A stretch of 20,201 nucleotides of DNA from JBKEDC01 sp047974225 (lineage in GTDB: Bacteria; Bacteroidota; Bacteroidia; Bacteroidales; Prolixibacteraceae): assembly GCA_047974225.1 (NCBI GenBank), contig JBKECD010000089.1, positions 1 to 20,201 of the forward strand, read 5' to 3'. This document shows positions 1 to 5,574 of this stretch, in pieces (the first letter of the stretch is position 1; each line of letters begins with the position of its first letter). The notes below the pieces were generated by a model, which made no database searches, was not told the DNA's origin, and saw only the letters and a program-made list of their open reading frames with translations. The translations under genes and the position numbers were made by a program.

Positions 1-332
1 GAAATCAGAGCCGAGAAGTCGGTCATTGCCCCAATGCCAAGGAAGATGAGCGGGGGATAAATCCCCTGTTGCACCCCGAAGTAGAGGTAGTTGAGCACCG
101 AGCCTGATTCATAGACCCCAATCTTATAGCCGGGTGCGAAAGCGATGTTACCCACAATCATACCAAAGCCGATTGGAATGAGCAACATTGGTTCAAACTC
201 TTTGGCAATTGCCAAATAAATAAATACTAGCCCAACGCAAATCATGATGAGGTGTCCCATCGTAACATTGGCAAAGGCGGTGAACTGGAGGAACTGCGCA
301 AGGTGTTCCGTTACAAAATTTATAAATTCCAT
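1..332 (-). CDS. mmdB: Methylmalonyl-CoA decarboxylase beta subunit (OadB/MmdB family), N-terminal part, cut by window edge
   Basis: Reading the minus strand from the ATG at 332 gives an unbroken frame of about 110 residues to the left edge. It starts MEFINFVTEHLAQFLQFTAF and continues with hydrophobic stretches (HLIMICVGLVFIYLAIAKEF, then a run containing PIGFGMIVGN) and ends near GAMTDFSALI. These match the N-terminus of the beta subunit of sodium-ion-translocating decarboxylases. That subunit is a multi-spanning inner-membrane protein; in the family it takes CO2 from carboxybiotin and couples its release to Na+ export. A clear AGGAGG lies 8 bases before the ATG, unusually strong for this phylum. 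The gene follows the biotin-carrier gene by 15 nt, so the two are almost certainly co-translated. The conserved Na+/CO2 site residues lie outside the window. The choice of symbol follows the adjacent mmdA. Confidence 0.9.
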   Translation of the reverse strand, partial: MEFINFVTEHLAQFLQFTAFANVTMGHLIMICVGLVFIYLAIAKEFEPMLLIPIGFGMIVGNIAFAPGYKIGVYESGSVLNYLYFGVQQGIYPPLIFLGIGAMTDFSALI

Positions 333-347
333 ATCTGAGCCTCCTTT

Positions 348-770
348 CTATTCGATGGTGAACAATACGTCGCCTTCCATCACGGTTGCGCCTTTGTCCT
401 TAGTGATGCTTGCGAGCACACCATCGCGGTCGGCTTCAATATTATTTTCCATTTTCATGGCTTCGAGGAGCATTACCACATCGCCCACTTTCACCGCATC
501 GCCCACTTTTTTGTTTAGCTCTAGGATGGTGCCGGGTAGGGGAGATTTGAAACTATGCGCACCACCTGATGGAGCTGCTTTCGGAGCTTCGGTTTGAATG
601 GGTTGTGAGCGCACAAGCTTGGGAGTCTTTGGAGTTGGCTTGATGCGGTCGGTGAGTTCCACTTGATATTTTGTGCCATTCACCTCAATCTCAGCCATAT
701 TATCTTCCACACTGAGGATTTCAGTGCTGTATTCGTTGCCGTTTATCTTAAATTGAAATTTCTTTTTCAT
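348..770 (-). CDS. mmdC: Biotin carboxyl carrier subunit of methylmalonyl-CoA decarboxylase
   Basis: This 140-residue protein has the family layout: a small N-terminal domain (1-42), a Pro/Ala/Lys-rich linker (about 43-70), and a biotinyl/lipoyl domain (about 72-140). The biotin site is EAMKME with Lys106 as the predicted biotinylated residue, in the usual position about 35 residues from the C-terminus. In the complex, the swinging biotin carries CO2 from the alpha subunit (mmdA) to the membrane beta subunit (starting 15 nt downstream). The gene is preceded by a repeat-rich 125-bp spacer but has no obvious promoter of its own, so it is probably co-transcribed with the genes above it. A propionyl-CoA or oxaloacetate system could use a similar carrier; the mmdA and epimerase neighbours favour methylmalonyl-CoA. 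Confidence 0.93.
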   Translation of the reverse strand: MKKKFQFKINGNEYSTEILSVEDNMAEIEVNGTKYQVELTDRIKPTPKTPKLVRSQPIQTEAPKAAPSGGAHSFKSPLPGTILELNKKVGDAVKVGDVVMLLEAMKMENNIEADRDGVLASITKDKGATVMEGDVLFTIE

Positions 771-895
771 CTGTGTCTTTTATTAAGTGCGAAGTAGCGA
801 AGTGCGGAGTGCGAAGCTGCTGCGCTGTTATTTAATCCTTACTGCTTATAGCGGCGCAGCCAAAGCCTAAGGCTTGCAGCGGCGCAGCCGATGCG
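771..895. repeat. Repeat-rich spacer between gamma-subunit and biotin-carrier genes
   Basis: The spacer is mostly repeats. At 786-814 there are four degenerate heptamers of the AGTGCGA type (one is 8 bases long). GCGGCGCAGCC occurs at 851-861 and again at 879-889. Between these lies a short palindrome, AAGCCTAAGGCTT, at 863-875. No ORF or promoter motif is visible. Because it sits inside an apparent operon, it would be transcribed and could fold. Confidence 0.6.
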
Positions 896-1792
896 TTACT
901 TTCGTTCAGGAAACTTATTGACCATTTGCAACTTGGAGTTCCAAGGCGAATAAGGTTTCACGGATTTGTTGATGGTCAGCACCGTATTTTCATAGTCATG
1001 AATTTCATTTTGATACTGATAGATGGTGAGCGCAATAGCGGCATTGATTTCACCTGAAAGCACCGCTTTCTCGGGTTTAGCATTTGCCCCCTCTACTTGA
1101 GGTTTACTAATGACAATGCTTCGAGTGAAAAAACGTCCGATAAGCAGGTAGAAAATACTTAAAATAGCAAGTACGCTAAACACTACGGTCATAGCGACAA
1201 ACACCATGCCCAATCCCGAGGGGTCATGCTCCACAAACTTTTCGCCCGATGAAGCTCGGCGGCTGTGGTCGTTGTTGGAAAGGGGAGTGGGGTGGTCGGT
1301 TAGTGTCCATTGGTTGACATCCACGCTGGTGCGTGCATAGACCACATCGTTGGGGATTTGAGAGGGAATGACCAATTCATCAATAATTTCTTTGCCATCA
1401 CCATTGACAAGGTAGATGGTTTCTCCTTCTTGAAGATTAAAGTTTAGGTGATAAATACTTTGCGAAGAACGGTCGCTACCAAAGAACAACACAAAGCCTC
1501 GGGGCGATGTCATTGTAGAAGGGGAGTCGGTAGGAATCCAATACTTTTTAAGGTTGTTTTTATCATCGGTGAGATAGCAACCTGCAATGTTCACATTGCT
1601 GTGCGAAGTGTTCACAATTTCAATCCAAGGGAGACGATTGCCATAATCGTCCACATAGCTTGACGTGTTGTGAATCAGAACCTCATTAAACCTAAAATCG
1701 GCAGCCCCTTGGGCACACACTGTGTGTCCAGAGACTACCGATAATAGACTCAAGATTCCGATAACTGCATAGTTTCTGAATCTTATTTGCAT
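896..1792 (-). CDS. Secreted lamin-tail domain protein with OadG-like C-terminus; decarboxylase gamma subunit
   Basis: The protein has 298 residues. It begins with a signal peptide (about 1-27, ending TVCAQG). Next comes a beta-rich region at about 31-163 with lamin-tail-domain features: FNEVLIHNTS near the start, WIEIVN(T) at 56-62, a GCYLTDDKNN turn, then GFVLFFGSD and LVNGDGKEIID. A transmembrane helix follows at about 195-219 (GMVFVAMTVVFSVLAILSIF), and the remaining ~80 residues are charged and predicted cytoplasmic. OadG-type gamma subunits are normally about 80-120 residues with one N-terminal membrane helix and hold the alpha and beta subunits together. Here that element appears preceded by an exported domain of about 165 residues. 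Its position between mmdA and the biotin carrier fits the gamma role. The extracytoplasmic domain's function is unknown. The start is supported by the signal peptide. Confidence 0.82.
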   Translation of the reverse strand: MQIRFRNYAVIGILSLLSVVSGHTVCAQGAADFRFNEVLIHNTSSYVDDYGNRLPWIEIVNTSHSNVNIAGCYLTDDKNNLKKYWIPTDSPSTMTSPRGFVLFFGSDRSSQSIYHLNFNLQEGETIYLVNGDGKEIIDELVIPSQIPNDVVYARTSVDVNQWTLTDHPTPLSNNDHSRRASSGEKFVEHDPSGLGMVFVAMTVVFSVLAILSIFYLLIGRFFTRSIVISKPQVEGANAKPEKAVLSGEINAAIALTIYQYQNEIHDYENTVLTINKSVKPYSPWNSKLQMVNKFPERK

Positions 1793-1906
1793 AAGCTGTT
1801 ATTTTTAAATTTGTAAATTAAGCTTGAGCTGCGCCGCTTTGGCTTTCAGCGCCGAAGGCACAGCAGTGTTAGCTCAAGCGCCTTCGGCACAGCGCAAAGC
1901 ACTGCC
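1793..1906. repeat. Inverted-repeat spacer between mmdA and gamma-subunit gene
   Basis: Two inverted-repeat pairs interleave here. TTGAGCT (1824-1830) pairs with AGCTCAA (1871-1877). GCCGAAGGC (1851-1859) pairs with GCCTTCGGC (1880-1888). The GCTGCGCCGC motif at 1829-1838 resembles, on the opposite strand, the GCGGCGCAGC motif of the next spacer at 851-889. There is no T-tract and no promoter motif, so it is not a classical terminator. It may be a folded mRNA segment that affects stability or translation of the downstream genes. Confidence 0.55.
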
Positions 1907-3457
1907 TTACAAAGGAATGTTTGAGTGCTTTTTCGCTGGAAGTGTATCTTTCTTAGTTGCCAAAGCCTCTAATGCACGAATGATGCGGAAACGAGTGTTT
2001 CGTGGCTCGATGATATCATCAATGAAGCCATATTGCGCTGCATTATAAGGGTTAGCAAACTTGTCTTTATACTCTTCGATTTTCTCTTGACGAGCAGCTT
2101 CAGGATTTTCTGATGCTGCAATTTCTTTAGCGAAAATCACATTAGCAGCACCATCAGGACCCATCACTGCAATCTCAGCCGATGGCCAAGCATAGTTGAT
2201 GTCGCCACGAAGATGTTTAGGACTCATCACGCAGTATGCACCACCGTAAGCCTTGCGCATCACCACAGTTACCTTAGGCACTGTTGCTTCGCCATAGGCG
2301 AAAAGCAATTTCGCACCGTGAGTAATCGCACCACCATATTCTTGCGCTGTACCAGGCATGAATCCGGGCACATCCACCAAAGTTACCAAAGGAATGTTGA
2401 ACGCATCGCAGAAGCGCACGAAGCGAGCCGCTTTGCGTGAAGAGTTGATATCAAGCACACCAGCCATATATTTAGGTTGGTTAGCCACGATACCCACCGA
2501 TTGACCATTGAAGCGAGCGAAACCAACCACAATGTTTTGCGCAAAGTTGCGGTGCACTTCCAAGAACTCGCCATTGTCCACAATACCGTGAATCACATCA
2601 TTCACATCATATGGTTTGTTGGGGTTGTCAGGAATGATGTTGTTCAACTCATCATCTAGGCGGTCGATTGGGTCATCACATGGTTGAAGCGGAGTGCTTT
2701 CCATGTTGTTTTGAGGGATATAGCTCACAATCTTGCGGATCAGTGCGATACCTTCTTGCTCATCTTCAGCGATGAATTGTGAAACACCTGTTTTTGAACC
2801 ATGGATAGTTGCTCCACCCAATTGCTCATCAGTTACTTTCTCGCCTGTTACCGATTCCACCACCTTAGGACCAGTGAGGAACATGTAAGATTTTCCTTTA
2901 GTCATCAAGATAAAGTCAGTCAATGCAGGAGAATACACCGCACCGCCAGCACAAGGACCGAAGATAGCCGAGATTTGAGGGATCACACCCGAAGCCAAGA
3001 TATTGCGTTTGAAGATTTCAGTGTAGCCCGAAAGCGCAGTGATACCTTCTTGAATACGTGCACCACCTGAATCGTTCACACCGATAACGGGAGCGCCCAT
3101 TTTCATTGCCATGTCCATAATCTTACAGATTTTTTCCGACATAGTTTGCGAAAGCGAACCGCCAATCACCGTGAAATCTTGCGCATAAACGAACACGATA
3201 CGACCGTCGATTGTTCCACGACCAGTTACGATACCATCGCCCAAGAATTTTTTGTTTTCCATACCGAAGTTATAGCAACGGTGAGTTACAAACATATCAA
3301 ATTCCTCGAAGCTGTTTTCATCAAGGAGCAAGTCGATACGCTCGCGAGCAGTTAATTGTCCTTTGGCGTGTTGTTTTTCGATACCTTTTTCACCACCGCC
3401 AAGTTTTGCTTGTTCTCTGAGTTCAATTAGTTTTTGAACTTTGTCTAAATTACTCAT
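1907..3457 (-). CDS. mmdA: Methylmalonyl-CoA decarboxylase alpha subunit (biotin-dependent carboxyltransferase)
   Basis: This 516-residue cytoplasmic subunit moves the carboxyl group from methylmalonyl-CoA to the carrier biotin, releasing propionyl-CoA. It has the two crotonase-like carboxyltransferase halves of the family. The N-terminal half shows GGSLSQTMSEK (99-109), DSGGARIQEG (129-138) and GPCAGGAVYSPAL (167-179). The C-terminal half contains PGFMPGTAQE and the AYGGAYCVMSPKHL oxyanion segment. The protein ends in the characteristic KKHSNIPL. The frame is open upstream to 3550, but that would overlap the end of the epimerase gene and add 31 unconserved residues. The ATG at 3457, giving MSNLDKVQKLIELREQAKLG, matches the family's usual start. 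It lies 34 nt after the epimerase stop, so the two are presumably one transcript. Propionyl-CoA carboxylase beta is the closest alternative, but the beta and gamma subunits nearby argue for the decarboxylase. Confidence 0.95.
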   Translation of the reverse strand: MSNLDKVQKLIELREQAKLGGGEKGIEKQHAKGQLTARERIDLLLDENSFEEFDMFVTHRCYNFGMENKKFLGDGIVTGRGTIDGRIVFVYAQDFTVIGGSLSQTMSEKICKIMDMAMKMGAPVIGVNDSGGARIQEGITALSGYTEIFKRNILASGVIPQISAIFGPCAGGAVYSPALTDFILMTKGKSYMFLTGPKVVESVTGEKVTDEQLGGATIHGSKTGVSQFIAEDEQEGIALIRKIVSYIPQNNMESTPLQPCDDPIDRLDDELNNIIPDNPNKPYDVNDVIHGIVDNGEFLEVHRNFAQNIVVGFARFNGQSVGIVANQPKYMAGVLDINSSRKAARFVRFCDAFNIPLVTLVDVPGFMPGTAQEYGGAITHGAKLLFAYGEATVPKVTVVMRKAYGGAYCVMSPKHLRGDINYAWPSAEIAVMGPDGAANVIFAKEIAASENPEAARQEKIEEYKDKFANPYNAAQYGFIDDIIEPRNTRFRIIRALEALATKKDTLPAKKHSNIPL

Positions 3458-3491
3458 TTCTGTAGTATTATAGTTTAAATGGTTTGTGTGA

Positions 3492-3893
3492 TTATTCGCA
3501 GCAGAACTCAGTGAGGACACCAAGCGTTGATTTGGGGTGAAGGAAACCAATGTTTAGGTTTTCCGCACCTTTACGTGCTTTTTTGTCGATGAGTTGCACG
3601 CCTTTAGCTTCTGCTTCAGCTAGTGCCTCGTCGGTGTTTTCCACAGCGAAAGCAAGGTGGTGAATGCCCGCACCTTTTTTCTCCACGAATTTACCGATAG
3701 GACCTTCAGGGTCTGTTGATTCGAGCAACTCAATTTTAGCGTCGCCCACTTTGAAGAAAGCTGTTTTCACCTTTTGGTCAGCCACTTCTTCCACTTTGTA
3801 GCATTTCAAGCCAAGTACTTCCTCATAATAAGGAATAGCTTCGTCTAAACTTTTTACGGCGATGCCGATGTGCTCGATATGTGATACTTTCAT
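3492..3893 (-). CDS. mce: Methylmalonyl-CoA epimerase
   Basis: This 133-residue protein of the glyoxalase/VOC fold interconverts (S)- and (R)-methylmalonyl-CoA, linking the B12-dependent mutase product to the decarboxylase. Two betaalphabetabetabeta modules are visible. Likely metal ligands are His8 (in HIEHIGIAV), Glu55 (IELLE), His79 (GIHHLAFAV) and Glu129 (LTEFCCE); metal ligands fall at these positions in the family. A longer frame opens at 3947, but the extra 18 residues are unconserved and would run into the terminator hairpin; the ATG at 3893 gives the standard start MKVSHIEHIGIAV. It sits first in the mce-mmdA-gamma-carrier-beta order, and 86 nt separate it from the CoA-transferase gene, where a terminator lies. 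The methylmalonyl-CoA mutase genes are not in this window. Confidence 0.95.
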   Translation of the reverse strand: MKVSHIEHIGIAVKSLDEAIPYYEEVLGLKCYKVEEVADQKVKTAFFKVGDAKIELLESTDPEGPIGKFVEKKGAGIHHLAFAVENTDEALAEAEAKGVQLIDKKARKGAENLNIGFLHPKSTLGVLTEFCCE

Positions 3894-3941
3894 AACGTAT
3901 TTATTTAAGAATGTATAAAATGTATTTTGTCTAATGCATAA

Positions 3942-3970
3942 AAGCACAGCCCCACGAGGGAACTGTGCTT
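3942..3970 (-). terminator. Probable intrinsic terminator after the CoA-transferase gene
   Basis: AAGCACAG (3942-3949) and CTGTGCTT (3963-3970) form an 8-bp inverted repeat, with a possible CCC/GGG extension inside. Read on the minus strand, the hairpin is followed by a short T run (TTTT, partly in the stem). It starts 10 nt after the CoA-transferase stop. The T run is short, so termination may be partial and leave some read-through into mce. Confidence 0.55.
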
Positions 3971-3979
3971 GATACTATA

Positions 3980-5290
3980 TTAATAGTTGTCTTTCACAAA
4001 GCGGTAGTGAGAGCCATAACGCTCAAAAGCTGCCTGCTCTAAGCTCTCGCGGTGGTCAGGATGCGCAATTGAAGTTAAGAGTTTCGCACGGTCTTGCAAT
4101 GTTTTGCCATAGAGGTTCACACGACCATATTCCGTTACCACCCAGTGCATGTTTGAACGAGTAGTTACCACACCCGAACCTTCCATCAAGGTGTTGCTGA
4201 TTTTTGAAATCCCTTTAGCCGTTACCGAAGGCATGGCAATAATAGGCTTGCCACCTTTTGAATAGCCCGCACCACGAATGAAGTCCACCTGACCGCCCAC
4301 ACCTGAATAGTGTTTTGGTCCGATTGAATCGGCACACACCTGACCAGTTAAATCAATAGCCAAAGCAGAGTTGATGGCAGTCAATTTATCCAATTGACGC
4401 ATCACGCTCACCGAGTTCGTATAGCCCACATCTTTCATTGCCACCATAGGGTTGTCGTTGATGAAGTCATAGACTTTTTGCGTTCCCATCAAGAAAGAAG
4501 CCACCATGATCCCTTTGTCGATGTTTTTGCATTTGCCGTTCACCACGCCACTTTCCACCAAAGGAAGAATGCCATCAGAGAACATTTCAGTGTGCACGCC
4601 CAAGTTTTTGTGTCCGCCCAATTGCGCCAACACCGCATTAGGAATACCGCCGATGCCCATTTGCAAACAAGCACCATCTTCCACCAATTCGGCACAATTC
4701 TTACCGATTTGAACCTCCACATCAGAAAGTTCAGCCGAGCCATGCGCATAAAGAGGAGAGTTGTCTTCCACAAAAAGGTCGATTTCATTGATGTTCACCA
4801 TTGCATCACCCCAAGCACGAGGCACGTTAGGGTTTACAGCAGCAATCACACAATCAGCACTTTCCATGGCAGCCAAAGTAGCGTCCACAGAAGTTCCAAG
4901 CGACACATAGCCGTGTTGGTCGGGCACTGAACACATGATTAGACACACGTTCACTTTCAAATAGCCCTCACGGATAAGCTTTTGTGTTTCATTCAAGAAC
5001 ACAGGGATATAGTCCGCATATCCTGCTTGTGTTTGCTTGCGCAAGTTGGCACCCACGAAGAATTGTTCCGACACGAAGATGCCTTCAAACTCAGGGTTTG
5101 CAAAATCCACTTGATTTTCGATGTGAATGTGCTGCACTTTCACATCGAAAATCTCTTTGTTACGTCCGCGCTCCACCATTGGTTTAATGAGTGCATGTGG
5201 TGTAACTGCCACACTACTAAGATGAACCCGGTCTCCGGATTTTATTACCTTCACAGCTTCCTCAGCCGAAACGTACTTAATTTGTTTCAT
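3980..5290 (-). CDS. Acetyl-CoA hydrolase/family I CoA-transferase (possible propionyl-CoA:succinate CoA-transferase)
   Basis: The protein has 436 residues, the usual length for the acetyl-CoA hydrolase/4-hydroxybutyrate CoA-transferase family. Visible landmarks are MGIGGIPNAVLAQLGGH (211-227), GVHTEMFSDG (231-240) with Glu235 as the predicted CoA-thioester glutamate, the YSGVGGQVDFIRGAGYSKGG segment (328-347) and TEYGRVNLYGKT (386-397). Family members move CoA between acyl groups through an enzyme-glutamyl-CoA intermediate. Next to mce and the methylmalonyl-CoA decarboxylase genes, a propionyl-CoA:succinate CoA-transferase role that closes the succinate-to-propionate cycle is plausible, but acetyl-CoA:acetate exchange cannot be excluded from sequence. 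The frame opens at 5467, but the first 59 residues are unconserved and A/T-rich; the ATG at 5290 giving MKQIKYVSAEEAV is preferred. A terminator follows. Confidence 0.88.
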   Translation of the reverse strand: MKQIKYVSAEEAVKVIKSGDRVHLSSVAVTPHALIKPMVERGRNKEIFDVKVQHIHIENQVDFANPEFEGIFVSEQFFVGANLRKQTQAGYADYIPVFLNETQKLIREGYLKVNVCLIMCSVPDQHGYVSLGTSVDATLAAMESADCVIAAVNPNVPRAWGDAMVNINEIDLFVEDNSPLYAHGSAELSDVEVQIGKNCAELVEDGACLQMGIGGIPNAVLAQLGGHKNLGVHTEMFSDGILPLVESGVVNGKCKNIDKGIMVASFLMGTQKVYDFINDNPMVAMKDVGYTNSVSVMRQLDKLTAINSALAIDLTGQVCADSIGPKHYSGVGGQVDFIRGAGYSKGGKPIIAMPSVTAKGISKISNTLMEGSGVVTTRSNMHWVVTEYGRVNLYGKTLQDRAKLLTSIAHPDHRESLEQAAFERYGSHYRFVKDNY

Positions 5291-5333
5291 AATAAAATTA
5301 TGTAGTTGAAATTTTGTTGTTCGTAAACGGTGG

Positions 5334-5341
5334 TAAAGATA
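5334..5341 (-). promoter_or_regulatory. Possible -7 element of the CoA-transferase gene
   Basis: On the minus strand, TATCTTTA matches the Bacteroidota TAnnTTTG element except for the last base. It would start transcription roughly 35-40 nt before the ATG at 5290. No convincing TTTG element lies about 20 nt upstream, so this is a weak call. Confidence 0.3.
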
Positions 5342-5508
5342 GCTATTAAAATAGCACAGTCCATTTTTAATGCAATTATTTAAGCTATTTATCTGCTTCT
5401 TCTTGGTTTTTGAAGTTAATGTTAAGAGGGATTCTTTGTAAATAGCCGATATTTTAGGATAAAACACCTTAAAAAAGCATCAACAATCATTTTAATAGTT
5501 TGTTTTCC

Positions 5509-5540
5509 TTTGTCAAGTTGAGAGTATTTTTATACTTTTG
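5509..5540 (+). promoter_or_regulatory. gyrA promoter (Bacteroidota sigma-A type)
   Basis: TTTG at 5509-5512 is followed after exactly 20 nt by TACTTTTG at 5533-5540, a full match to the TAnnTTTG -7 consensus with standard spacing. The predicted start of transcription is around 5547, leaving an A/T-rich leader of under 30 nt before the gyrA ATG. The leader AATTAAAAAAATTTG has no Shine-Dalgarno sequence, as is common in this phylum. Confidence 0.82.
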
Positions 5541-5574
5541 TCGATTGTGAATAAGAACTAATTAAAAAAATTTG

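Noticed and set aside
3458..3550. Longer start for mmdA giving 31 extra residues
   Set aside because: It would overlap the epimerase gene, and the added residues are not like any family N-terminus; the ATG at 3457 gives the conserved start.
4394..4930. 178-residue plus-strand frame opposite the CoA-transferase
   Set aside because: It is a shadow of the minus-strand gene: His-rich, without domain features, promoter or ribosome site.
5291..5467. Longer start for the CoA-transferase giving 59 extra residues
   Set aside because: The extension is A/T-rich, unconserved, and covers the likely promoter region; the family start motif begins at 5290.
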